In this document: piece after piece, positions 1 through 23,800 of the stretch
Numbering within the stretch: the first letter of the stretch is position 1
Layout: every line of letters starts with the position of its first letter
Assembly (NCBI GenBank): GCA_003864495.1
Contig: PEDN01001354.1
Span: 744,001-808,000 of the forward strand
Source: Nemopilema nomurai
Taxonomy: Eukaryota > Cnidaria > Scyphozoa > Rhizostomeae > Rhizostomatidae
Direction of reading: 5' to 3'
DNA length: 64,000 bases
The notes under the pieces: generated by a model
Seen by the model: only the letters and a program-made list of their open reading frames with translations
Databases searched by the model: none
What the model was told of the DNA's origin: nothing
Position numbers and translations under genes: made by a program

Positions 1-78
1 GCGCAATGTCGCACTTCCTAATTGTTGTTGCTGCAGTCAGCCTCCCTTGGAATCACGGCTCCCATTCCAAGCTTGCTC

Positions 79-110
79 ATTGGTCGGTCGAAATTCCGCT
101 GTCATTTGAA
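79..110 (+). promoter_or_regulatory. CCAAT box plus CHR element upstream of KIF11
   Basis: An inverted CCAAT box (ATTGG, 79-83) is followed about 20 bases later by TTTGAA (105-110), about 105 bases before the start codon. In animals, NF-Y bound at CCAAT boxes and DREAM/MuvB complexes bound at a CHR (consensus TTTGAA) give G2/M-phase expression of mitotic genes. The arrangement fits a mitotic kinesin. Both motifs are short, so chance occurrence is possible. Confidence 0.35.
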
Positions 111-214
111 TCCTAAACCGTTGTTTCTAAAATCAAAGCGGGGAAACTGAAATTGTTAACGTGTATTCCCTCTGACAAGGAGATCGTAAAATTCCTCCAG
201 TCTATCAGAGCAGG

Positions 215-11978
<11,764 letters not shown>

Positions 11979-12196
11979 ACAGTCAAATTCCTTGCTTTCG
12001 TCGAATCATTCCCATGCATTTAGGGTGAGCGTGTGCAGGTGTATGGACATTCACGAGAAATCACCGAATGACTTTAAGAGTAGTTAGTTACCTACGGATT
12101 GGAGTATACTTCAATACCAAAATCACAAGTTGAATTTATGCTTATAGTTCGTTTTAAACTTATTGAAAGCACCTTGTTGGCTCGGTTTATAGCAAC

Positions 12197-12202
12197 AATA
12201 AA
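12197..12202 (+). other. Candidate KIF11 polyadenylation signal
   Basis: AATAAA about 220 bases after the KIF11 stop codon, the nearest canonical hexamer I see. Another AATAAA near 12,434 is an alternative. Confidence 0.4.
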
Positions 12203-13390
12203 TGTATGATATGTGCTATTCACCACAAGATGCTATATTGCTCACTATTTATGAAGTATGCTTGCAATTCGCTCTTCGAATTTTGTTCCATTACAATGTT
12301 ATATAGTCCAACGTATATATTTGGAAAAGGGATAGTTATACCTTCACTAATACCAAAATATGAATTCACCATCAATGTATGAAATTTTTAGCCTTTTTCA
12401 CGTTGGAAGAGTTTTGACAAGATGTTTGTGTGGAATAAATAGAGCTGTAATTATCTTGTCAGTTTCTGATATCTTTGCCCGCATCATCTATATGTTCCTT
12501 TTAATCTTTTCATTTTTTGATATTTCTGCTTGTATATAAATATATATATCTCGAAATGTTATGCATCAATTGGAAAGTTTGATTCAATTTTCTTTTGACA
12601 AGCCCTTCAACTCCAGTGCTACAATTTGTTGTCGAGTTTTCTCTAATTAGGCAGTTTAAGAAATCAGCTGCTTCCTTATTAATCTATTCAATCTCCAAAT
12701 ACTTTATGTCGAAACACATTTCTCTTTATCAAATAGAAACATTAGAGCAATATGAAAACAGCTTAAGTCTGTCTCACTTCATTGCACACATCTATAAATT
12801 TTGTTTTGGTCCAAAAAGAGTTGGCACACTATCATTTGGTTAAATGTTTTTTCTCTCGCGTTTATTCGATCATGAAGATTTTTTGTCAGGAAATGTGATC
12901 CAGCCAAAAATCTATAGATTGCAAAAAAAATCCTTGAAGAAGTTTCCAAGATCTTCAGTGTTTTTGTAGCAGGTATTTTGCCCGTAAAAGCGGCTCTTTG
13001 AAACAAGTTAGTTGTTGAAATATTTATTACCAAGTGAACAATAATGGCAGCCCCTTTATAGCAGCAGAGTTTTCTTGCAAAACTGAATTTCAGGTCCTGT
13101 TAAATCATAACCCGAACTGCTACGGTTATTTCCAAGTCCAGCTGATCCCCACTATGGCTTCCTGCAAAAACCTATATTATCAAACTGGTAATGATATGCT
13201 TCTCCTAATACGTTGGTTTTGCGCGAAGATGTCTTTACGGAAACTTTGTGGCATCTAAACACCTGGATTGTAAATCTTACAGACCTGAAAGTCCGCGAAA
13301 TGAACGAAACACTTCGCTTGTCATTCTAAACACAGCTGGCAAATGGAATAGTTTCCTTTGTCAACGAAGCCGCCCGCCATGATCTGTTCG
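12203..13390. other. Intergenic region between KIF11 and CIMIP2
   Basis: AT-rich sequence with only short open frames on both strands and no recognisable protein or splice structure. It should hold the KIF11 3' end and the upstream part of the CIMIP2 promoter. Confidence 0.6.
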
Positions 13391-13398
13391 CCACAATG

Positions 13399-13412
13399 AT
13401 TTCCTTGGAAAC
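13399..13412 (+). promoter_or_regulatory. X-box-like RFX site upstream of CIMIP2 gene
   Basis: ATTTCCTTGGAAAC is an imperfect palindrome resembling the RFX X-box (GTTNCC, 0-3 bases, GGNAAC). It lies about 65 bases before the start codon of a ciliary gene, the typical position for RFX/FOXJ1-driven genes. The match is degenerate and unsupported by comparison. Confidence 0.3.
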
Positions 13413-13475
13413 GCAAACAATAGTTACTAAACAAACCACAAGGAGACAGATACAAAACTCTAGGACTAATCGAAG

Positions 13476-16400
13476 ATGGCGGACGGCCTCCACACACCGG
13501 GAAGACAATTTTCGGCCTCATTGACAACAGAGGACCTTATTCATCCTCACAAAGCAAGTGAGATACCAGGGTAAGCTTATGCGTTTATTTTAGAAAAGGT
13601 TTAAGTTATAAACTTGTATTTGTTATGAAGAATAAATAGAGGAAGCAATACTTTCATTGCTCCTTTTTCTGATCATGTTAGGACGACCGGTAGCAACGGA
13701 CTATGATGTTTCAGCAGGATTTTATTACTTAGCAAATTCTTGCGAGCAATTACATAAGAATCCTTTTTCATGAACGCTTTTTGAAAAAGGTACACAACTC
13801 TTTTTCTGCGAACCATTGGTCTACGCTTGTCGTTGGATAATTCGGAAGTCAGTATTTTTCTCCACTCCTTTTGCGAACATAATTGATGAAATAAATTTTC
13901 TTAACTTACGAAGAGCAGAGCAACAAAACAATTTTCTACTTTGAGGATATAAACGATGAAAATTGTGATAAAACGAAATGTAGCTATGAGCGGATACGTT
14001 AATAATGGTTGTCATAACAATAAGGAATTATACTTAACGTAGTTTAAATCCATTCACCGAAATATATTTTGAAATTTACCAAAAGTCCCCTAATAGTTAA
14101 ACAGTTTCCATAATTGATTTGAATGTAATTGTTTAAAGGAATTTAAGAATACAGAGCCATCAGCCATCCCAATGTTTTTCTTTTTTCTTTGGAAACACCT
14201 GTGAATATTTTTTAATCTTCTACGCATGCTTTAGAGAAATGCAGATTTACACGATTTTTCTCTTTAATCAGCCAAAGGAGTATTTTTATTTCCATCAATC
14301 ACCAGTGACAACCAAATATTCATAATGTGATCTGCTCTTTAAAACAAAAATTATTTATTCAATTAAAAGCTTTCTTTTATTCTATGAAAGAATATACCCT
14401 TTGCAAATTTATATGACTTTCTATTCAGCCTGATGTCCCACCTCAGTGTCCCATCAGCTGCTATGGGCCACAAGCACAAGCTTTAGCTTATTGAGCAGTG
14501 TCCTGGCCCTTCCTCTTTATGTCACCACACCTCTCAATTCGTTATGCCTGGAATTACAGAGAGCTGGCAACTCTCTTCACTCTGTGCACATGTTTGGTCA
14601 TGCCAGAGACTTGTGTCACTGACCCTTGAGTCTGTAGCCAGTGCCTCTACCACTTAGATATCTTCCCATTTCTCATTGGCTTGATTGTTCTAATCTGATC
14701 TTCTTCTTCCTTCATCCAGGTACAATGGTCATACACCACAGCTGAAATTCAACTGTGGTCACACCTATGGCTACCACACTGATGTTCTCTCAAAGGTATT
14801 CAAACTTTCATTTCACCCATTTGCAGTTTACACAGGACTCCTCTTTGTTGGTTTATCTAAGGCTAATAATCTTCATGTCATGCTTATTATGTCTGCTTTA
14901 GACCCATTTGCTGTGCTAATTTTAAGCCCTTTCATCTCAGGTAATTTTAACATGCCAAATATTTAAATAGGCATTCTATTTGGCATAGCAATTCATTAAC
15001 GTCAGAATACATGTTAAAATTGAAAACAAGTTATTTTAAGCTTTGTTATGTTCATCAAAAATGCAATTAATGTCATAAAAATTGCACTACATGACAAAAT
15101 CAGGACATTCAGGCTGTATTTGCACAAGAATGTTTTCTGATCAGCCCTGATGTTTTCTGATATTTTAGCGATATATGAAAAATGAGAAACTCATACACAC
15201 AAGACCAGATTTTGACACACAGCTGAAGAAAACATATTTACCCAGACACACTGGAGATAACAAATATGTTGAGAAAATGGTACCAGGATATACAGGTAAT
15301 TTGTTGTTTTTTTCAAGAAATAAAAATCAGTCCTTTCACTATTGATTCACAAAATGATAGTTTAAGCCTTGTTGGGATTATTATTTCATTTTCATTACAT
15401 GTTTCAGCCCTTGATCTCAGTATGTGTAGAATCTTACATTCTAATTGAAGAGCCTTAACCATGCTTTATAAAAAGACATCAGAAAGAAATCAAGAGGATC
15501 TAAATATCTGCCGAAACCATCCTACTTTTTTCTGATAGCAAAGTATGTGAAAAATGTAAAACTTGCATGACCAGAAATGCATGCCTAATTAAATCTATAC
15601 ATGCAGTGATTCTACACAAGACTCCATCACAAGGTAGTTGTTGCACTAACCCCAATTCTTGCAAGCATCTTTATTCTTGCAACACCTTCTTTTAACCAGG
15701 TCCAGAAGATTGGAACCCTTTTCTCAGCATTAAATTTTCATTTATCGTTCTAGGCAGCAGAACAGATCAAGTTTTATTTCAAATTTGTCTCTGATCTCTT
15801 GCTTTCCACGTAGGCTATGTTCCAAGTCACCACTTCGGTTTTGGTACCACTTATAAAGAAGGCACCGAAAAGGCCGTTGCCAGATTTAAGCAAAAGGATC
15901 AACAACGGAAGGGTGAGATTATTGGCCTCAATGCCAAGGCTGCAATGGCACCCCCGTTAAAGCTGTCTGCCACCTACCCCCCTCCTGATGTGTCTCATCC
16001 TGGCACAAACTTGCGATATGCAACGGCATACTATGGGAAAAAGTTCTGTGAGTATCAACTTTAATCTTTGAATCCAAACATCACAGACAATTAATTATTC
16101 ATTGCAGACTTTCAGGATTTACAAATTTACAATGTGAGCAATTTTGAGAATGCATTACTTGTAGCAGGAATAATTGCAGGTTTTTGAATATCTTTGATGA
16201 GCTGTAGTGCCGTTCTTGATCGGCTTCATTCTTGTGGACGGGATATTCATTACGAACAGCAACCGGCCTTTAGGTAGACGTTCATATCATTAAAGAGATA
16301 GATATCAGCAAAGTGAAAAGCCATGTTCATTCATTATTTAAGTGAAGATAAACAAAAGTACGACTAACTAGTGAATCGTTAGATTAAAGAGATACCCTTT

Positions 16401-18068
16401 GGCGTAAAGAACGTTTATAATGTATAAGTTCTCCTTTCTTCTATTTACCTTTGCGACACATTTTAATTTAAAAAACTAACGGTTTCAAATTGAAGCTAAT
16501 CATTGTAGATTTAAGCTCTCTGACTCTTTTTGCCTGTTCCTGGTCGTGTCAAAATGCATTTGCATCATCACCTTTTCAGCTGTGCTTCTTCTGTTTTGCA
16601 TAATATCTTTGACGTCAATCTCACCATTCTTTCTTCAGATCGCTATTTTGCTAAGGCTCAAAAACAGTACTGTTGATGATCGTGAAATCCCATACAAGTC
16701 AGTTCTCCCATCCTGTCTTGCTTTGGTCTTAAATTATTTCCCCTTGTTGTTGCAGCTGACCACAGGGACTTTACAGAATCCCCTATTCCTGGATACACAG
16801 GCTTTGTTCCAAAGAAGCAGGAACACGAGCTAGGGTCAACTTACGGGACCTGGTCAGGAAGGGCCTATGTTGACGCACTTGCCACTAAACGGAGTCAAGA
16901 AAAGACGAGTACATTTTCAATTGAACTCAAAAGGTATATCAAAGTACAGAATCTAATATCGTATTGCAATTATATTGCACTTTGTTAGCAAGAAAGCAGC
17001 GGATCTCTGGGCAAACAACATGTTCCTAGATTTGAAATTCTAGTGAGTTTAGCATTGAGTGCTTATACTTAAAAACTCTCATCGCGGATTTTGTTTCGGT
17101 TAATCTGACAAAGAGCAAAATTAAGCAGCAGAAAAAAAATTTCACAAGCCAAGTTTTTCAAGTATAAGCCATATTTACGCTCGTGGGATTATTGAAGTTT
17201 TTCTTAACTAAAAATTGCGCGTTTGAAACTTTATTGCACAATTAACTGGATCCTAGCTCTTCAATCTATGTAACAGACACCAGCTATTTAGACCATATTT
17301 GCTTTCTTTTCTGCAGTCTTTTATACTTAAACAACGGAATGCTCTTTGTAGGTCTCTTCCTGCGTTATCTGAGACAGGCAGCTATGGGAATATCTACAAA
17401 CCAATTGGCATGGTACCAAAGTATACAGGATATGTTCCAGGTGAGTTATGGGGAATGCGAGTTTGATGTTGAAGCTTAAACCTTGGGGCATCGTTTTGAT
17501 AATTGGTGTTGACATGTCTTCTCCCTAATTCCGGTCATTCTCCTCTTTCTGCACCACTTAAGGTAGATATTTCTTATGCCCTCTGTTTCACCAAGCCTTA
17601 CCAGTCCCACTAAGGTTATCCATCTGTTAATAAACAGGAGTGTCATAGAAGCAAAAATTTGTTATTAAGTATATATCGAAGAACTACTAATATTTTTTAC
17701 TGAGTTTGAAGCTAACTTGAAGCACTTTTAACGTCATGACCGTAACGACAATATTCCTTTTAAGAATGAAGCAAGTATTAGGCCGGATATGTACTGAACA
17801 CTGTTAGGCTGAGTTTGAATGGGTTCACGTATCTAAACTCCGAGCTCGACGTGCCAACTTCCCATTGACTTGTTTAATAATAGAACTTTATGTATCATTG
17901 TCCTAATCGATTTGTGACATCCTTGATTCAGGTGGACGGTTCGAAATCAGCAACACTTATGGGGACATGACCCGGCTGCTGCCCGTTTGCAAAGACACAT
18001 TTGGATATTCACTGGGAAGATACAACCACCATGGGCCACCGATCAAAAGAGAAGTCATACCTGCTTGA
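13476..18068 (+). CDS. CIMIP2: Ciliary microtubule inner protein 2 (FAM166/UPF0605 family)
   Basis: Seven exons with matching phases: 13476-13570, 14720-14795, 15169-15295, 15814-16047, 16756-16933, 17352-17440, 17932-18068, giving 311 aa. The product shows the family's repeated PGYTG-type motif: IPGYNGHTPQLKFNCGHTYG near the N-terminus, then VPGYTGYVPSHHFGFGTTY, IPGYTGFVPKKQEHELGSTY and VPKYTGYVPGGRFEISNTYG. Each is followed by a G-x-T-Y-like element. Vertebrate CIMIP2 proteins (formerly FAM166A/B/C) bind inside axonemal doublet microtubules of cilia and sperm flagella. Length matches CIMIP2A/B (about 275-317 aa). The start ATGGCGGAC fits a good Kozak context (A at -3, G at +4). I cannot choose between paralogues A and B; family identity is firm. 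Confidence 0.92.
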
Positions 18069-20820
18069 GGGACATTTTCTAACAACGCACCGTGCACCAA
18101 GGATATATACTACATCAAAGTCATTGTATCAAGATACGCTCGGCGCGCTGGTTCTTGGACTTCTTTGATTTCGTCGATGCCTCCGGCACATGAAATATAA
18201 CGGATCAATTTGTTCTGAATAATGGTTGAGACGGGAGTCCACTTTGTGGCCACGGAATCATATACTTGCCTTCCTTATATTGTCCTTCTATGTAGTCATG
18301 TCCTTCTTATGTCAAGACAAGGCCTACCTAATCAAGGTTACTAGGTGTTTTTGCAAGAGAATCATATAATTTGTGCAATTTGTCTGGTTTTTGTGTATGA
18401 TAGGCACTAAAAAAATTGTGACTAAAATGGCATGACTAAACAATTCTTTAGAGGCTTCTCAAATCCCTCATAACCGTTCGTGCAAAATTCAATTTTCATA
18501 TGCTGAACTTTCAGAAAAACCCATTTAAGTAGGACGTAAATCCAATTGATTGCAACATTTGCAATATATGAGCATTTTCGCATTAATGCATACTTCAAAT
18601 TAATTGCACTTCGAATCTTAGCATACCCCATTCTAAACAAAAATATTTCTGCCTCTAAGGCACATCTGAAAACAGACCATTAATGCCATAATTGAGGTTT
18701 CTTTTTTGCTTTTTTTCAACTTATCAACAAAATACTTTTCATCTAAAGACGTATTTTTGCATAGTATGTAATTGGTGTGTATTGATTGGGTTAATTGTAG
18801 ACGAGTGATTTATCGAATGTTTTTTAATCAAGGTAACGGATCCGTTCTATCTTTTTGTTAATATACTGGGTCATGATGCAGAAAAGCACATTTTATTTTC
18901 AGCTCAAAGCAGAAATGTAGGATACTAGAGAGTAGTAGGATCGTTTTGATTAGAGGGCCTTTGATCCATTTATCATTTGCCCATTAGGCACCAAGTCATG
19001 GTTTGAGGCTCTTTATGTTCCTCAATTTGTCCCCATTTGCGCTTGAAGACATCTGCAACTTATGAAAGAGGTGTCGTTTTCGATGGCCTAAGTCAAATGA
19101 GGCCTCTTACTCAAGTCCTATTGTATCTGCATCTCAGCCAAGGGTGATTTGATCACTTTAAATATTTGAGGGAGACTACATTTGTCCTCCGAAGAATATT
19201 TCACTTTCCAAAGATCCCTCCATAACAATGTAAAAGATACAATCAAATGAAATGAGATAGTTAAGCGTGAATTTAAAGTTCAGTCGATTAGACAAATAGA
19301 TTTATAAAAGTTCCTCTCGTATAAAACTTTGGTGTAAAATGTTTGTTTTGTCAAGAAAGCATAACTTGTCACCTATGGAGATTGATCCCCTGTTGATGTC
19401 TCCTCCGCAGACTATAAATAAGAAAATCGCAGCGGTCTGCTCCTCTGAACTGTTAGCACGTGGGTGCTGTGGAAGTTTCGTTTTTGAGGGTAGCTGGTGC
19501 AGTGACAAGATGTGAGTAAATATTATATACCATTTTGTCTAAGTAAACAGCATTGAGAGATCCATCCGCGCAAGAATGGCTGAATATTCTGGGTAAGTAA
19601 AGACGAAGCACCTTGGCTTTTTGCAATTTCTCTATGCGTGCAATCATGTGCGTCCTGATAATATAGTTAGGCCATAACATAACAAAATGAAGGACAGTTC
19701 CAATATCAAAAGTGCCAAAAATTAATGCAGTTCATTTACATTTAATATAAAGTAATAAACAACGATACGTTTTTACATCTGTGTCGAGAATGTGGCCTAT
19801 TTTCATTTTTGGTGAAAATTTTGCTTGGTGTCACACAAACTTATTTGATGTATGATTTGTACAGGAATTGCATTTTTGGCGATCCCATGTGCACATAGAT
19901 GTCTCACAATAGTAGCTTATTACGAAAACAAGCCCTCTAAAACCGTTTGTTTACAATCCTGAACTAAAAGAATGCAAGGCATAGCATAGCAATTTTCAAA
20001 GTCAGTTCTTATCCAACTAAGGCTCTCATTCCTGCCCAGATAAAGGAGATGTGATGAAACTCTGATACATTTCATTTAGTTAATTAAACTGACATTTTTG
20101 CTGGAAATAGCTCTTAATGAGTATATAACTTGTTCTTTTATTTGTCAGCAAGTATGTAAAGCATATATTTTCTATATTTTTTATCAGTTTAGACTACAAT
20201 TGGCATGCATTTTCAGTAACTTCTAGATCAAAACTAAAGACCCATATGTTTTAAAAAAAACTTCTTGGAGTTTCTCAAACAGGGCAACTAAATCTACTGA
20301 AGATGGGTTCTTCATTTTGATTAACAACTTTTAAGGGTCTAGGGCTGGTGCTTGCTGGAGTGGATGTAGATTGTGTTCATGGGAAATCTCTATTGGCAAA
20401 ATTTTACAAATATATATCATAACAAAACATCTGCAGATAGATCTTATCTGGGGGTTTTATTAGAGAATTCAAGATGGTCACACAAGAATCTTTAAGTTTG
20501 TGAACTCTGTAGCCTAGTTGAGTTCTCTTAAGTTTTGATATTTTACCAACACATAATCAAAATTGTTTAGACCACAAACAGTACCCAAATGGTGGGTTTC
20601 AAGAATTATTTACCTGGTTTGTTTGAAATGGGCCCAAAACCATGCCTTGACACATCAAAGTCAAGATAATGCCTAGTACCTGGTTTAAATTATTAGATAT
20701 TTTTGCAAAAACTTCTTGTGTTCTAAGGCTGAGTAGAACTAATGCGTTAATAAATTCGCAGATTGGACATAGCAGTACAGACAGGGGGTCAAACAGACTC
20801 AAGTGATATCCATTTGTCTC
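18069..20820. other. Intergenic region, no gene seen
   Basis: About 2.75 kb of AT-rich DNA with only short open frames. The 3' UTR of the CIMIP2 gene and the promoter or a 5' non-coding exon of the Tudor gene should lie here. An acceptor-like CAG directly before 20823 suggests at least one upstream untranslated exon that I could not place. Confidence 0.55.
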
Positions 20821-20831
20821 AGTGGGATCCT

Positions 20832-23800
20832 ATGACCGATGCATTCCAAATAAAGACATTCAACAACTACTTCCTACCAAGCTATGACTCAAACTTCTCT
20901 GAGAAATACACATTAGCTGAAAGGTGAGAGAGTAGTCTAGTTTAAAAAGTTTATCAATGTGAGCAAATGTCCTGACATCAGCACTTCTCAATAATGATAT
21001 TTCTTACCCAACACAGCTCTGAAATGCTTAAAATTTCTTTAAGAATTTTGTGTAGACAAAAGAGTAAAAATTGTTTGTTTTTATCAGTTTGGCTCACTGA
21101 ATGTTTGGACTCCTTTTTTCGTGAACTTAAGAAAATTAGTTCAAATCACAGAGTAAAACATCTGTGTGTTTAAGAAAATGTCTAAAATATTTTATCTCAT
21201 TGTTCTTGAATTCTTTCCTTCAGAAAAGTAAAGTGCTTGAAGTATGATTTTTTAACGCAAGGTTTCAACATGTTGTTTCCTGCCTAGATGGAATAAGGGC
21301 TTGTCATTCACAGGGAACAGCTTGCTATATCAGTCTTTGCTATATCAGTCTTTGTAATATGAAAATAGGCCGGTGCAGCACTTTGCACGTCTTGATTACT
21401 TTGAGCGAGCAATGTTGTAGGATTTCAAACCCCTTTTTATCCATTTTTATCCATTTTTTATTATCCCAGTTGTCAAGAACTGGGCGCTGCTTTGAAGGAT
21501 ACCTTTTGTGTTATAAATTGAATGGAAATCAAAAACTGTCCTTGCTCTTTTTTGGAGTTGTTATATTGAAAAAGTTAATCAGTTTTAGGAAGGTAATAAA
21601 GAATATTTTTGTAATCAATCAAAGGAGTCCTTTATTTATAAAGATGCTATTACCCATAGACCCTACCATCCATCAAGAAATTGTCATGCAGGGTCACTGA
21701 CTTCAGTATTGTTCATAACATAACAGTCAATATCTTAGCAGATATTCATTAACAACAACACCTTGGAAAACAACAGATTTGATGACTCTGATTTTTCTTG
21801 TAAAGGCCTGCCCAATGTATCTTATGAATTTTATATTGTTATAAATTCTTTTATATGCAGTTAGAGCTTACTTTTGCTTTTTACAGTTCTAAACCTTTGC
21901 ACCAATCACTGTCACCTTCTAAATCTGAGAGCAGTAAGGTGAATTTGTATATTGGCAATATACCTTTGACGCTTTCAAGGGTAAGTGTTTTCATACTATC
22001 AATACTTTTTTCTACATGCTTTAAGTATGTTCTAAAGCCATTATTTTATTTGTTGTTGTTGTTGCACTTCTCAGTTCTGGAGACTTCAGTAGTTTGTGTC
22101 AGTGTTTTTATTTATTATCAAAAATTGAATCCTACTTTTAGCAATTTTGCATGTTGTTAACATTGTTACAGGTAGGTGATTTAATAAACTACAACCTTTT
22201 TGCATCCAATGGTCAGCTTTCTGAGAAGAAAACTTTTTCAAGTTACTAATCTCTACAAGTAATTTTGTTGTACCTATGTTTATTATAAGATATTAGCTAT
22301 GAATTCCTTCCTTTCCTAGGAGGGTTTAAAGAGCTTGCTATCAAGAGCTGCACCACTCATTTCACTCTCCATTTTGCCATCCAAAGACCCAGAAAGAGGA
22401 ACAACATATGGGTATGCAATTTATTCTCTGAATTGAACTTCTGAGTTGTTTTGAGTGTTGAGAAAACAATGCAAGCAGGTTGCAATGACCTTCTTTGTTA
22501 TTAGAGTTACAATTTCAGTTAGAAGATTCTGTGTTGTTTGTGTGGACGTGTGAAATTTTGTCTGTGAACGTGTGTCTGTTTGTTGTCAACAAACTGTGCT
22601 ATTTTGGCCTATATTCAATCACAAGAAATATTTATAATATAACGTAATTTTACAATATAACTCTGTAACCTTTTTGGCAGATCAGTTTAGATGCTTATAA
22701 CAGCAGTTAATGAATAAACAGTTTATATATACAAGAACAATTAATTAACTTTTAATCAAGGCTAAATCACTTGAAATATCATTCCATTTTGGCTAGGTCA
22801 CTTATGGTTAGCTCCTTTGCTAGAGATCAATAAATGCAGAACTTATAGCAACTTTTTGTCATTCGTTTTTTGTCATTCGTTTTTTGTCATTTGTTTTTTG
22901 TCATTCGTTTTTTAACACTGCTAACAAGCTGGCTTCCCATAGGTTTGCGTCTGTAGAATCTGCCAAAGATGCAGAGAGAGTGATCAAGGCCTTCCATAAC
23001 TACCCATTTGGTACCAAGCATAGACTGCGAATCAAGCTGTCTATGTCGGATGAGGAACGAGAAAGGCAAAGGGAAAGGCAAAGAGAAGACGAAGAGTTTT
23101 ATAAAAATCTTTGCAAGGAATACAGTGAAAATTTAGACAAAAAGACTGAGAGTAGTAGGTAAGTGGGTATAAGATCATTTATACTTGCCTTTGAGCTCAA
23201 TACTTGCAGTAGAAATTTAGAGAAGAGAGGGGAATTTCCAGGGAGACGGGGGCTTAATAGTGAGGGGACTTAAACAGAGAGGTGACCTAGCAAAGAGGGG
23301 ACCTAACCATAGTCATTAGAAAAACACTGGTCTGGAAGGCCGGCAAACATCAAAGGGCTTTTCGCATTATTTGAAAGCATGTTGAATTCTCCAGTCACGT
23401 GACAATATCCGTGCACAGCCTTGCACGGAAGTGTTTTATAATGGCAGAAAACAACGAACGTCGCAGATCTTCTCGTAGAATTTCCCAACATAATGAAAAT
23501 TCAGAGGTATCAGATGAAAATTTGGACGCAATCTTTGAGGCTCTGGAGTTAGAGGAGAGTTTGCAACATGAGTTTGACGATGAAGTAAGCCTAAATAGAA
23601 GATTAAACCGATCAATGACTGATAAGGGCCACGTACGTATTTCTAACAACTACTGGTTGATTCTTTCCATCTTGCTTGCTCTCTCAACAAAATTTACCAC
23701 TGATGAAAATACTTCCGTTTTTTAATTTTTTCCTGAAAGATCAGAAAATTAATTCCATTAAGTCGGCAATGCTGTTCAGCTTTCTTTTTTCTTATCGGCC

